Part shown: positions 43,968 to 53,396 of the stretch, in pieces
How positions within the stretch are numbered: the first letter of the stretch is position 1
Layout of the letters: every line of letters begins with the position of its first letter
NCBI RefSeq assembly: GCF_001424835.1
Contig: NZ_LMCQ01000004.1
Location: forward strand, 3,707-67,706
Source of the DNA: Variovorax sp. Root318D1
GTDB lineage: Bacteria > Pseudomonadota > Gammaproteobacteria > Burkholderiales > Burkholderiaceae_C
DNA: 64,000 bases
Direction of reading: 5' to 3'
The notes under the pieces: generated by a model
Seen by the model: the letters and a program-made list of their open reading frames with translations, nothing else
The model's database searches: none
What the model was told of the DNA's origin: nothing
Program-made: the position numbers and the translations under genes

Positions 43968-44300
43968 ATGCCCGACCATCGGCTCATGCCATCGCTTCGA
44001 AGCATTGCCGTGACCGTTGTCGAAGACAAGGAGGGTGCCTACCGCTGGCGCCTTGTCGAACTCGAAGACGAGGGTTGGCGGGTGCTGGGCCAGCAGTCTC
44101 GATCGACGAAGACCTACAAGGCCGCGATGGCGGCCGGCCTCGTCGAACTGCAGAAGATGATCGAGGATCTCGACGTGGGCCCGCGCGGAGATGAGCCCGA
44201 ACCCGAACCTGAGCCAAAGACTGAGCGGGAGCCCGAAGAGGGCAAGAAGAAAAGCGGCGCGGCTTTCGGATTCGGTTTCGGGCTGCCGAAGATCGGCTAG
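43968..44300 (+). CDS. Small acidic hypothetical protein with Glu-Pro repeat
   Basis: A 110-residue protein not recognised. The first 70 residues look like a small folded domain (VTVVEDKEGAYRWRLVELED, then GWRVLGQQSRS); residues about 74-92 are alternating Glu and Pro (EPEPEPEP) and then charged, and the end is Gly/Phe-rich (AAFGFGFGLPKIG). An alternative start is the ATG at 43986. It stands alone between the dehydrogenase and AraC genes. No function is proposed. Confidence 0.6.
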   Translation: MPDHRLMPSLRSIAVTVVEDKEGAYRWRLVELEDEGWRVLGQQSRSTKTYKAAMAAGLVELQKMIEDLDVGPRGDEPEPEPEPKTEREPEEGKKKSGAAFGFGFGLPKIG

Positions 44301-44447
44301 CTCGGCAAGACAGGGACACAGCCGCCGCTGCTCGCGCCCGGATTGCGCACTTCGCTGGATTTCTTGCCTGATCCTCTGGCGTAGCTCCTCTTTTGTGGAT
44401 GGAGATTGGCTTGAGAGTTAGAGTCTTGCGCGGAGGCTTCGAGCAAC

Positions 44448-45413
44448 ATGGCATCCAGACAACCACCCGACGCAGCCGCGGAATGCACATCGCTACAGCA
44501 AGCAATGGCGCACATCATCGGCGCGCGCACTCCGGGGACGGGCGACTTCGCAACCCCGATCCCCGGGCTCGGCTTCTTCCGGCGCGATTGCCCCGCGCCG
44601 CCTGCCGCCTGCATGATCGAGCCGAGCATCGTCCTGGTCGCCCAGGGCGCCAAGCAGATGTGGGTCGGCGGCGAGGCCTATCCCTATGACACCTCGCAAT
44701 TCCTCGTCACCTCGTTGAACCTGCCCGCCAATTCGGAGGTGAGGGTGGCAAGCCCAGAGCAGCCTTGCCTGGGCCTGGTGCTGAAGCTCGACGTGCGCGT
44801 GGTGGCCGAGCTGATTGCGCAGGGCGGCCTTCCGTCGCATCGCGATCGCTCAGTGGGCGCCGGCGTGGGTATTGGCACAGCAACGCCTGCGCTGCTGGCG
44901 CCCATCGCGCGCCTTCTGGAGTTGCTGGACGAGCCCGCGGCCATTCCCGTTCTCGCGCCGATGATCCATCGGGAAATTCACTACCGGCTTCTGGGGAGCG
45001 ATCAAGCGGGCAAGCTGCGGCAGATCGCCTCGGTGGACGGACAAGGCCATCGGATTGCAAGGGCCATCGACTGGCTCACGCTGAACTACGCCCTGCCGCT
45101 TCGCGTCGATGAACTCGCGGTCCGCGTGCAGATGAGCGCACCGACGTTTCACCATCACTTTCGGCAGCTCACCGCGATGAGCCCGCTGCAGTACCAGAAG
45201 TGGCTGCGACTGAACGAAGCCAAACGGCTGATGCTGAACGAGCACCTGGATGCGGCCAGTGCGGCCTTCAGGGTCGGCTACGAAAGTCCCTCCCAGTTCA
45301 GCCGCGAATACAGCCGCATGTTCGGCGCCCCGCCCAAGCGCGATATCGGCGTGTTGCGCGGGGGAGCCAGGGGTATCGATGGGCGCGAGCAAGGGCTGGC
45401 GAATCTCGCGTGA
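44448..45413 (+). CDS. AraC family transcriptional regulator, YqhC-like (AraC_N)
   Basis: A 321-residue regulator with an AraC_N-type N-terminal cupin (IPGLGFFRRD, then VLVAQGAKQMWVGGEAYPYD) and a C-terminal double helix-turn-helix (PLRVDELAVRVQMSAPTFHH and AAFRVGYESPSQFSREYSR). YqhC of E. coli has this architecture and responds to aldehydes. It directly precedes the paoABC aldehyde oxidoreductase genes on the same strand, 169 bases away, so aldehyde-induced control of them is likely. Confidence 0.9.
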   Translation: MASRQPPDAAAECTSLQQAMAHIIGARTPGTGDFATPIPGLGFFRRDCPAPPAACMIEPSIVLVAQGAKQMWVGGEAYPYDTSQFLVTSLNLPANSEVRVASPEQPCLGLVLKLDVRVVAELIAQGGLPSHRDRSVGAGVGIGTATPALLAPIARLLELLDEPAAIPVLAPMIHREIHYRLLGSDQAGKLRQIASVDGQGHRIARAIDWLTLNYALPLRVDELAVRVQMSAPTFHHHFRQLTAMSPLQYQKWLRLNEAKRLMLNEHLDAASAAFRVGYESPSQFSREYSRMFGAPPKRDIGVLRGGARGIDGREQGLANLA

Positions 45414-45581
45414 GAACTTTGGTCCGCAGCCCATTGCGGACTCAGCGGATCGGGCAAGAAAACGAGCGGAATGCTCTATCAATCGCCGCGCAGCTCTAGA
45501 AAAATGGCGATCAGGGCGCCCGCTTCCAGGCGGAGCTTTCCCTCCCACGACTAGCCCGAACTTCGAACAACAGGAGCTGAC

Positions 45582-46220
45582 ATGGACAGTCCCACGACCC
45601 CCTTGATCTCGCGGCGCGACGCACTCATCGTCGGAGCCGCCACCGCCGCGGCGGTTTCCTCTTCGGCGCCCGCCGCGGCAGCGCCTGCGGCCTCGGCCAT
45701 GCCGATACCGCGCGCAAAGCTGACGCTGAACGTCAACGGCCAGGTTCATTCGCTGGAGCTCGATACGCGAACGACCTTGCTGGATGCGCTGCGCGAACAC
45801 CTGCACCTGACCGGCACCAAGAAGGGCTGCGACCACGGCCAGTGCGGCGCCTGCACCGTCATTGCCGACGGAAGGCGGATCAACGCCTGCCTGACGCTCG
45901 CCGTCATGCATGACGGCGGGCAGGTCACCACCATCGAAGGGCTCGGCACGCCGCAGAAGATGCACCCGCTGCAGGCCGCATTCGTCAAGCATGACGGCTA
46001 CCAGTGCGGCTATTGCACGCCTGGGCAGATCTGCTCGGCGGTGGGCGTGCTGGACGAAATCAAGCGCGGGGTACCGAGCCACGTGAGCGCCGACCTCACC
46101 GTGCGGCCGCTGCTGTCGGCCGACGAACTGCGCGAGCGCATGAGCGGCAACATCTGTCGCTGCGGTGCCTACTCCAACATCGTCGATGCCATCACCGAAG
46201 TGGCGGGGAGCCGGACATGA
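45582..46220 (+). CDS. paoA: Aldehyde oxidoreductase iron-sulfur subunit PaoA
   Basis: A 212-residue [2Fe-2S] subunit of the xanthine oxidase family. A twin-arginine signal ([11 protein letters not shown], Arg11-Arg12) directs export. The plant-type cluster cysteines are 83, 88, 91 and 103 and the second cluster has 142, 145, 192 and 194. AGGAG precedes the ATG. It overlaps paoB by four bases. Matches PaoABC of E. coli, a periplasmic aldehyde oxidoreductase. Confidence 0.94.
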   Translation: MDSPTTPLISRRDALIVGAATAAAVSSSAPAAAAPAASAMPIPRAKLTLNVNGQVHSLELDTRTTLLDALREHLHLTGTKKGCDHGQCGACTVIADGRRINACLTLAVMHDGGQVTTIEGLGTPQKMHPLQAAFVKHDGYQCGYCTPGQICSAVGVLDEIKRGVPSHVSADLTVRPLLSADELRERMSGNICRCGAYSNIVDAITEVAGSRT

Positions 46221-47167
46221 AGCCATTTACCTATGAGCGCGCGCAATCTCCTGCGCAGGCTGCGGCGGCTGTCGCGCGGAGCCCGGGTGCCAAGTTCATT
46301 GCGGGCGGCACCAACCTGCTGGACCTGATGAAGCTGCAGATCGAGGCGCCCACGCACCTGGTCGACGTGAACGGCCTGGCGCTGGACAAGATCGAACCCA
46401 CGTCCGAAGGCGGCCTGCGCATCGGTGCCATGGTGCGCAATACCGACCTGGCCGCCGATGAGCGCGTGCGCCGCGACTACGGCGTGCTCTCGCGCGCGCT
46501 GCTGGCCGGCGCTTCGGGTCAGTTGCGCAACAAGGCGACGACGGCGGGCAACCTGTTGCAGCGCACGCGCTGCCCCTACTTCTATGACACCGACCAGCCC
46601 TGCAACAAGCGCCAGCCCGGCAGCGGCTGCAGTGCCATCGGCGGGGTTACCCGCCAGCATGCGGTGATCGGCACGAGCAAGACCTGCATTGCGACGCATC
46701 CGAGCGACATGGCGGTGGCGATGCGCGTGCTCGACGCAGCGGTCGAGACGGTGCGCCCCGATGGCCGCACGCGCGTGATCCCGATTGCCGATTTCCATCG
46801 CCTGCCGGGCGACACGCCGCACATCGAGACGGCACTGGAGCGGGACGAGCTGATCACCAGCGTCACGCTGCCAAGGCCCATCGGCGGCACGCAGATCTAC
46901 CGCAAGGTACGGGACCGCGCCTCGTATGCGTTCGCTCTCGTTTCCGTCGCCGCGATCGTGCAGCGCGATGGCTCGGGCCGCGTGGCCCTCGGCGGCGTGG
47001 CGCACAAGCCGTGGCGCGTCGAGGCTGCCGAGGCCGCGATGCCGCAGGGCGCGAAGGCCGTGGCGGCGCAGCTGCTGGCCGGCGCGCAGCCGACGCACGA
47101 GAACGCATTCAAGTTGCCACTGGCCGAGCGCGCGCTGGCCGCGGCCCTGGTGCAAGCGAGGAGCTGA
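46217..47167 (+). CDS. paoB: Aldehyde oxidoreductase FAD-binding subunit PaoB
   Basis: A 316-residue FAD subunit of the xanthine dehydrogenase type with the FAD loop [13 protein letters not shown] (27-39) and [15 protein letters not shown]. Cys119, Cys129, Cys138 and Cys157 fit the extra [4Fe-4S] cluster known from PaoB. It links electron flow from the iron-sulfur subunit to the final acceptor. The ATG overlaps the paoA stop. Confidence 0.94.
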   Translation: MKPFTYERAQSPAQAAAAVARSPGAKFIAGGTNLLDLMKLQIEAPTHLVDVNGLALDKIEPTSEGGLRIGAMVRNTDLAADERVRRDYGVLSRALLAGASGQLRNKATTAGNLLQRTRCPYFYDTDQPCNKRQPGSGCSAIGGVTRQHAVIGTSKTCIATHPSDMAVAMRVLDAAVETVRPDGRTRVIPIADFHRLPGDTPHIETALERDELITSVTLPRPIGGTQIYRKVRDRASYAFALVSVAAIVQRDGSGRVALGGVAHKPWRVEAAEAAMPQGAKAVAAQLLAGAQPTHENAFKLPLAERALAAALVQARS

Positions 47168-47172
47168 ACATC

Positions 47173-49383
47173 ATGAAATTCGACACACCCGCCACGACCA
47201 ACCCCATCGACCAGCTCAAGATCATCGGCAAGCCGACCGACCGCATCGACGGGCCGCAGAAAACCACCGGCACCGCACGCTACGCCTATGAACGCCACAC
47301 CGAAGTGCCCAACGCCGCCTACGGGTACGTGGTGGGCGCCGGCATCGCGAAAGGCCGCATCGCCTCGATGGACCTGAATGCCGCGCGCGCAGCACCGGGC
47401 GTCCTGGCCATCGTCACCGCGCGCAACGCGGGCAAGCTGGGCAAGGGCGACTTCAACACGGCCAAGCTGCTGGGCGGGCCCGAGATCGACCACTACCACC
47501 AGGCAGTGGCGCTGGTGGTTGCCAATACCTTCGAGCAGGCGCGTGCCGCGGCGCAGCTGGTGCGCATCGCCTACACGCGCGCACCGGGCCGCTTCGACCT
47601 GGCCGCCGAAAAGGATGCGGCGCAACTGCCCAAGGCCAATCCGTTTTCCGGCGAGCCGGAAACCAAGACGGGAGATTTCCCCGGCGCATTCGCCGCGGCC
47701 GCCGTGCAGATCGACGCGAGCTACACCACGCCCGACGAATCGCACGCGATGATGGAACCGCATGCATCCATTGCGCAATGGAAGGGCGACAAGCTCACCC
47801 TCTGGACATCCAACCAGATGATCGCCTGGGGCGTCGGCGACGTGGCCAAGACGCTGGGCATTCCCAAGACGAACGTCCGCCTGGTCTCGCCTTTCATCGG
47901 TGGCGGCTTTGGCGGCAAGCTGTTCGTGCGCGCGGACGCAGTGCTTGCCGCGCTGGGCGCGCGGGCGGCCAAGCGGCCCGTGAAGGTGGCCTTGCAGCGA
48001 CCATTGATGATGAACAACACCACGCACCGGCCGGCGACCATCCAGCGCATCCGCATCGGCGCCGCCAGGGACGGCAAGATCGCCGCCATCGCCCACGAGG
48101 GCTGGTCCGGCGACCTGCCGGGTGGACAGGCGGAAACGGCGGTCAACCAGACCCGGCTGCTGTATGCCGGAGCCAACCGGCTGACCACCACGCGGCTCGC
48201 CGTGCTCGACCTGCCCGAGGGCAACGCCATGCGCGCGCCCGGCGAGGCGCCGGGCATGATGGCGCTGGAGATTGCCATGGACGAGATGGCCGAGAAGCTC
48301 GGCATCGACCCGGTCGAGTTTCGCGTGGTCAACGACACGCAGGTGGATCCCGAGAAGCCGGAGCGCCCCTATTCGCAGCGCAAGCTCATCGAGTGCCTTC
48401 GTACCGGCGCCGAGCGCTTCGGCTGGAGCAAGCGCAACGCGGCACCGGGACGGCAGCGCGACGGACGCTGGCTCCTGGGAATGGGCGTGGCCGCCGCGTT
48501 TCGCAACAACCTGTTGGCGAAGTCGGCCGCGCGCGTGCGCCTGGACAACCGGGGCATGGTCACGGTGGAAACCGACATGACCGACATCGGCACCGGCTCG
48601 TACACCATCATTGCGCAGACCGCGGCCGAGACGATGGGGCTGCCGCTCGACAAGGTGCTCGTGCGCCTGGGCGATTCGGCGTATCCCGTTTCGGCCGGTT
48701 CCGGCGGGCAGTGGGGGGCCAACAACTCGACGTCGGGCGTCTATGCGGCGTGCATGAAGCTGCGCGAAGCCGTGGCAAGCAAGTTGGGCTTCACCGCGGC
48801 GGGCGCGGAATTTTCAGACGGCATGGTGAGGTCCGGCGAACGCGTGGTGCCAATTGCAGAAGCGGCGGGCGCGAACGGCCTGGTGGCCGAGGACGGCATC
48901 GAGTACGGCGACCTCGACAAGAAGTACCAGCAGTCCACTTTCGGCGCGCATTTCGTGGAGGTGGGCGTCGATGCCGCCACCGGCGAGATACGCGTGCGCC
49001 GCATGCTCGCGGTTTGCGCCGCCGGCCGCATCCTGAATCCCAAGTCGGCCCGCAGCCAGGTGATCGGCGCGATGACGATGGGCGTCGGCGGCGCGCTGAT
49101 GGAAGAGCTGGCGCTCGACAAGCGGCACGGCTTCTTCGTCAACCACGACCTGGCGGGCTACGAGGTGCCGGTGCACGCCGACATTCCGCACCAGGAGGTG
49201 ATCTTCCTGGACGAGACCGACCCGATCTCTTCGCCGATGAAGGCCAAGGGCGTGGGCGAACTCGGCATGTGCGGCGTTGCCGCCGCCGTGGCCAACGCGG
49301 TCTACAACGCGACAGGCGTGCGGGTGCGCAACTATCCGATCACGCTCGACAAGCTGCTCGATCGCCTGCCGCCGGTGGCGTGA
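47173..49383 (+). CDS. paoC: Aldehyde oxidoreductase molybdenum-binding subunit PaoC
   Basis: A 736-residue catalytic subunit binding a molybdopterin cofactor. The chain has the aldehyde oxidase a/b hammerhead at about 20-130 and the Mo-binding domain after it. Glu696 in KGVGELGMCG is the catalytic base, matching Glu692 of E. coli PaoC. The start five bases after paoB is set by the coupling. No paoD-like (XdhC) insertion factor follows; its gene must lie elsewhere. It oxidises aldehydes to acids, probably aromatic ones. Confidence 0.94.
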   Translation: MKFDTPATTNPIDQLKIIGKPTDRIDGPQKTTGTARYAYERHTEVPNAAYGYVVGAGIAKGRIASMDLNAARAAPGVLAIVTARNAGKLGKGDFNTAKLLGGPEIDHYHQAVALVVANTFEQARAAAQLVRIAYTRAPGRFDLAAEKDAAQLPKANPFSGEPETKTGDFPGAFAAAAVQIDASYTTPDESHAMMEPHASIAQWKGDKLTLWTSNQMIAWGVGDVAKTLGIPKTNVRLVSPFIGGGFGGKLFVRADAVLAALGARAAKRPVKVALQRPLMMNNTTHRPATIQRIRIGAARDGKIAAIAHEGWSGDLPGGQAETAVNQTRLLYAGANRLTTTRLAVLDLPEGNAMRAPGEAPGMMALEIAMDEMAEKLGIDPVEFRVVNDTQVDPEKPERPYSQRKLIECLRTGAERFGWSKRNAAPGRQRDGRWLLGMGVAAAFRNNLLAKSAARVRLDNRGMVTVETDMTDIGTGSYTIIAQTAAETMGLPLDKVLVRLGDSAYPVSAGSGGQWGANNSTSGVYAACMKLREAVASKLGFTAAGAEFSDGMVRSGERVVPIAEAAGANGLVAEDGIEYGDLDKKYQQSTFGAHFVEVGVDAATGEIRVRRMLAVCAAGRILNPKSARSQVIGAMTMGVGGALMEELALDKRHGFFVNHDLAGYEVPVHADIPHQEVIFLDETDPISSPMKAKGVGELGMCGVAAAVANAVYNATGVRVRNYPITLDKLLDRLPPVA

Positions 49384-49393
49384 GCTGCGGAGA

Positions 49394-50851
49394 TCACGCC
49401 ACTGTGGCCGCCGCCGGGGCGCCTCGGCGGCGAGCGCTCGCGATCAGGGCCGCGCCGGCCAGGCAAAGAAGCGCAAGCACGGCCAGCGCGGCACTGGCGC
49501 CTTGGGTGAAGGCGGTCACATCCGCGCTGGAGAGTGGCCCCGTGCCGCCGCCATGTCCCATGATGATGCGTTGCGAACCGGAGGGAAGCTGTGCCAGCGC
49601 CACGCTGAGCGTGAGCGCGGTGCCAATCATGATGCCGGTGTTCTGCAGCGTCGACCGGACGCCGTTGGCAATGCCTCGGCGCTGGGGCATCACGCTCTGG
49701 AGGATCGATGCGTTGTTCGGCGTCACGAAACTCCCGATGCCCAGGCCCAGCACCCAGAGGCACATCGACAGCTGCACGGCGCCGATCGTGGGCCGCAGCA
49801 AAACCGCCAGCAGCGTCAATGCGCATGCGGCAAGCAGCATGCCGCCCACGCAGATGGATTCAGCCCTGAGGCGCCGAAGCAGGACGCCCGCCACGGGCGC
49901 GGCCATCAGCATGCCCAATGCCACGGGTGCGATGCGCAGTCCCGCCTCCGAGGGCTGCAGGCCCAGGCAAGCTTGCAGGTACAAGGCCACCAGCAGCAGG
50001 GGCGCCGCCTGCGCCATCGACAGGAGCAGGATGCCGGCGTAGGCGATGCGGCGCGCCGGATCGCCGAAGAGCGACGGGTCGACCAACGGGCTGGCCACGC
50101 GCATCTGAACGGCTGCGAAAAGGCCAAACGCGCAAAAACCAATGAGCATGAAGGCCCACACCGGCGTGCTCGTCCATCCGCGGGTGCCGGCCATCGAGAG
50201 TGCATAGGTCACGCATCCGATGCCGATGAGGGACAGCGCTGCGCCCGCCAGGTCGAAGCGCTCGGGCTGGGCAGCCGCATTTCGGGGCAGCACCTTCCAC
50301 GACCACGCCAGCACGCAAAGCCCGATGGGCACGTTGAGCATGAAGAGCGCGCGCCAGCCCCACCACGACACGACGAAACCGCCGGCCAGCGGGCCCACGA
50401 CCTGGGCCAGGGCCGCGACCATGGCGAGCATGCCGAGTGCCAGCCCCATCTTGCGGCGCCCGAACGCATCGCCCACCAATGCGCTGGCGTTGGCCATGAC
50501 GCCGGCCGCGCCGATGGCCTGCGCCGTGCGGCTCGCAAGCATCAGCTCGGCGGTCGGCGCCAGGGCGCACGCCGCGCAGGCGGCCACGAAGAGCGACAGG
50601 CCCGCAAGGAAGAGCCGGCGCCGTCCCCACAGGTCGGCGAGCCGTCCGAAGCTCAGGATGCAAACCGTGCTGACCAGCATGTACGACAGCAGGATCCAGC
50701 TCGCCTGCGTAGGCGAAGCGCGCAAGCTGTGCGCCACGGCAGGCAGCGCGACGTTGAGTGCGCTGAGATTGAGAAAGCACAGCAGCGCGCCCGAGCTGGC
50801 GGCAACGAGCACCGCCCAGCCGGCCTTGTCCTGCGCGTCGTCGGCCATCAT
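49394..50851 (-). CDS. MFS transporter, DHA2 (EmrB/QacA) family
   Basis: A 485-residue permease with about 14 membrane segments of the drug:H+ antiporter-2 type. GRLADLWGRRRLFLAG after the second helix and PLAGGFVVSWWGWRALFMLN are typical. It starts at a double ATG four bases after the stop of the Bug gene. It is convergent with paoC and last in an operon with an amidase and a Bug protein. It may export the product of amide hydrolysis or a toxic substance. Confidence 0.9.
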   Translation of the reverse strand: MMADDAQDKAGWAVLVAASSGALLCFLNLSALNVALPAVAHSLRASPTQASWILLSYMLVSTVCILSFGRLADLWGRRRLFLAGLSLFVAACAACALAPTAELMLASRTAQAIGAAGVMANASALVGDAFGRRKMGLALGMLAMVAALAQVVGPLAGGFVVSWWGWRALFMLNVPIGLCVLAWSWKVLPRNAAAQPERFDLAGAALSLIGIGCVTYALSMAGTRGWTSTPVWAFMLIGFCAFGLFAAVQMRVASPLVDPSLFGDPARRIAYAGILLLSMAQAAPLLLVALYLQACLGLQPSEAGLRIAPVALGMLMAAPVAGVLLRRLRAESICVGGMLLAACALTLLAVLLRPTIGAVQLSMCLWVLGLGIGSFVTPNNASILQSVMPQRRGIANGVRSTLQNTGIMIGTALTLSVALAQLPSGSQRIIMGHGGGTGPLSSADVTAFTQGASAALAVLALLCLAGAALIASARRRGAPAAATVA

Positions 50852-50855
50852 CGAT

Positions 50856-51827
50856 TCAGTCTTCGCTCTTGAACCGCGATGCCTGGACGATGGGCCGCCA
50901 GTACGCACTGTCCTCGCGCATGATGCGCTTCAACTCCGCGCCGGGGAGCCCCGTCGGCTCGAGGCCCATGCGTTCGACCTGCGCGCGCACCTGCGCGTTG
51001 TGCATGGCGGCGACGAAGGCGGTCTCCAGCTTGGCAACCACTTCCTTCGGCGTCCCCGCGGGCACGAAGGCGGCATAGGAGGCGTTGGCGCGGTCGAAGG
51101 CGTCGTAGCCCGCCTCCTTGATCGTCGGAACGTCGGGCAGCAAGCTCTGGCGCTTGGTGCCTGCAACGCCCAGGATCCGCAGCTTGCCCCCGCGGTGGAG
51201 TTCGAGCTGGCTTGCCAGCGCGTCGGTGCCGAGCGGCACGTGGGATCCGACGATGTCGGTGGCAAGCGGCGCACCGCCTTTGTAGGTGACCGGCGCCAGC
51301 GGCACGCCGATGGCCTTGGACAACTGCAGCACGCTGAAGTGCAGGCCGCCTCCGAGGTTGGTCAGTCCCACCCCGCCGCCGGCCGGATTCTTCTTGACCC
51401 AAGCAACGTATTCGGGAATCGTCTTGAACGGCTGGCCTGCGCCCGCTGAAATCACGCTGGGCACATTCGCCAAGTGCGCGACAGGGATGAAGTCCCTGTC
51501 GACGTCGTAGCTCAACCGCGCATAGGTCATCGGAAAGAGCACGAAGGGAGGCGTCCCGCTGAGCAGGATGGTGTGCCCATCGGGCTTTGCGGACTTCACG
51601 GCCTCGATGGCAATCCGGCTCGATGCACCGGGCCGGCTTTCCACCAGCACGGGCTCCTTGAGCGTGGTGCGCAAGTCCTCGGCCAGCGAGCGCGCCAGGT
51701 TGTCGAGCGCGCCACCGGGTGGAAAGCCGATGATCAGCCGGATGGGCGCGCCGTTGTCGGCCTGCGCAGCCGCGCCGATCAATGCAATCGACGCTCCGAG
51801 GAAAAGTGTCTTGAGGAACGAGGCCAT
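50856..51827 (-). CDS. Tripartite tricarboxylate transporter substrate-binding protein (Bug family)
   Basis: A 323-residue Bug binding protein with a short signal peptide (SIALIGAAAQAD), then PIRLIIGFPPGGALDNLAR, ESRPGASSRIAIEAVK and PVTYKGGAPLATDIVGSHV. It lies between the amidase and the DHA2 permease, so it may bind the amide that the amidase splits. Its last bases precede the permease ATG by four. No membrane subunit is nearby. Confidence 0.93.
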   Translation of the reverse strand: MASFLKTLFLGASIALIGAAAQADNGAPIRLIIGFPPGGALDNLARSLAEDLRTTLKEPVLVESRPGASSRIAIEAVKSAKPDGHTILLSGTPPFVLFPMTYARLSYDVDRDFIPVAHLANVPSVISAGAGQPFKTIPEYVAWVKKNPAGGGVGLTNLGGGLHFSVLQLSKAIGVPLAPVTYKGGAPLATDIVGSHVPLGTDALASQLELHRGGKLRILGVAGTKRQSLLPDVPTIKEAGYDAFDRANASYAAFVPAGTPKEVVAKLETAFVAAMHNAQVRAQVERMGLEPTGLPGAELKRIMREDSAYWRPIVQASRFKSED

Positions 51828-51875
51828 GGTGGAGGTACCTTCAAAAGTTGAGAACGGAACAGGACGGGGACGGAC

Positions 51876-53327
51876 TCAGAAGGCGAGGGCCGGCAGCGCG
51901 TTCGCGGGACGGTGCGCGGCTTCGAAAGACGACGCGGCCTGCAGCAGCTGCTGGTCCTCGCGAAAGCGGCCGACCAGCTGCATGCCGATGGGCAGGCCGT
52001 CGCGGCCTGCACCGCACGGCAGGCTGATGGCGGGATGGCCCGTGAGGTTGAACGGCATCGTCCACGGGAACCAGTTCGGCCGCACCTCGGCATACGCTTC
52101 GCCATCGATCTCGATGCTGCCGAACAGGTCCTGGTCGATCGGCAGGGCGGTGCGCGAGAGGGTGGGTGTGAAGATGAAGTCGTGGGTCTCCAACTGGGCC
52201 TGGACCTTGCGAAAGAGCGCGGTCCTGGCAAACATGGCCTGCTGGAAGGCGACGCCGTCGACGTGCTCTGCGAGCGCGAGCTGCTGCAGCAGCGAGGGGC
52301 TCAACGCGCCGGCATGTGCTTCGGCCAGTGGCGCGAAACGGCCGCGCCAGCTGGTGTGGTTGATGACCCGCCACACCGGCTCGACGTCATAGCCCTCGCT
52401 CGACATCTCCTCGAGTTGCGCGCCCATCGCGCGCAGGGTGGCAAGCGCGGCCTCGAAGGCGGCGGCTACGTCGGCGGAGATCGGTCGCCCCTCGAGCCTC
52501 GCGGAATACAGAACCCGTTTGCCACGAAGATCGCCGGCGGGCTGCAGCGCGTCGAAGTAGCGCTGCGCCGGCACGCCCAGCGACCACGGGTCGGCCCCAT
52601 GGGCACCCGTCATGGCCTGCAGCATGAGCGCCGTGTCGGCCACGTTGCGCGTGGTGGGCGTCACATAGGTGTAGTTGCCGAAGGCATCCTGCACTTGGCT
52701 GTGGGGCACCACGCCCAGGCTCTGTTTCAGGCCGACAACGCCGTTGCATGCGGCCGGTATGCGCGTTGAGCCGCCGCCGTCGGTGGCAATGGCTAGAGGC
52801 GCGACACCCGCCGCCATGGACGAGGCTGCCCCGCCGCTCGAGCCGCCACTGGTGCGCGTGGCATCCCATGCGTTGCGGGTGCTTCCGAAAAGAGGCGCAT
52901 CGGTCAGGCACTTGGCGCCAAATTCGGACGTGGTCGTCTTGCCGATCAGGATGGCGCCCGCCTCGCGCATGCGCGCCACGGCCACGGCATCCTGCGTGGG
53001 AACGTGGTCGCGGTGCAGTACCGAGCCATAAGTCGTGCGGACGTTCGCGGTGTCGACGATGTCCTTCACCGTGAAGGGCAAGCCGTGCAGAAGGCCCGGA
53101 GGCTCGCCCCGCATCAGCGCGGCTTCGGCGGCCTTGGCCTCTGCCATCGCCTGCTCATGGCAGAGCGTGATGAAGCAGTTCAGGTACGGCTGGACCGCAT
53201 CGGCGCGGCGCAATACTTCTTCGACGATCTCCACCGGCGAGAGCTTCCGCTGCGCAACGAGCATGCGCATCGTCCCAGCGGACATTTCGCAGATCTCGGA
53301 TTTCGGAAGACGAGGAAACTTTTTCAT
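51876..53327 (-). CDS. Amidase (amidase signature family)
   Basis: A 483-residue amidase. The triad is visible: Lys88 in GLPFTVKDI, a cis-Ser in GGSSGG (161-166) and nucleophile Ser187 in TDGGGSTRIPA. The family hydrolyses amides, from aryl amides to glutamine-like substrates. The start at 53327 gives MKKFPRLPKS; no strong ribosome binding site is seen. It is divergent from the LysR gene at 53397 and followed by Bug and MFS genes. Confidence 0.92.
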   Translation of the reverse strand: MKKFPRLPKSEICEMSAGTMRMLVAQRKLSPVEIVEEVLRRADAVQPYLNCFITLCHEQAMAEAKAAEAALMRGEPPGLLHGLPFTVKDIVDTANVRTTYGSVLHRDHVPTQDAVAVARMREAGAILIGKTTTSEFGAKCLTDAPLFGSTRNAWDATRTSGGSSGGAASSMAAGVAPLAIATDGGGSTRIPAACNGVVGLKQSLGVVPHSQVQDAFGNYTYVTPTTRNVADTALMLQAMTGAHGADPWSLGVPAQRYFDALQPAGDLRGKRVLYSARLEGRPISADVAAAFEAALATLRAMGAQLEEMSSEGYDVEPVWRVINHTSWRGRFAPLAEAHAGALSPSLLQQLALAEHVDGVAFQQAMFARTALFRKVQAQLETHDFIFTPTLSRTALPIDQDLFGSIEIDGEAYAEVRPNWFPWTMPFNLTGHPAISLPCGAGRDGLPIGMQLVGRFREDQQLLQAASSFEAAHRPANALPALAF

Positions 53328-53396
53328 GTGTAAATGATCGATGCGCCGCACCTTCGGGTCCAATACTGTTTTCTTGAAAAGGCATATGCACAGCGT

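Noticed and set aside
47778..50042. A 754-codon open frame over paoC and beyond
   Set aside because: It is a shadow frame of high-GC coding DNA, rich in Arg, Gly and Ala, and overlaps the real paoC and MFS genes.
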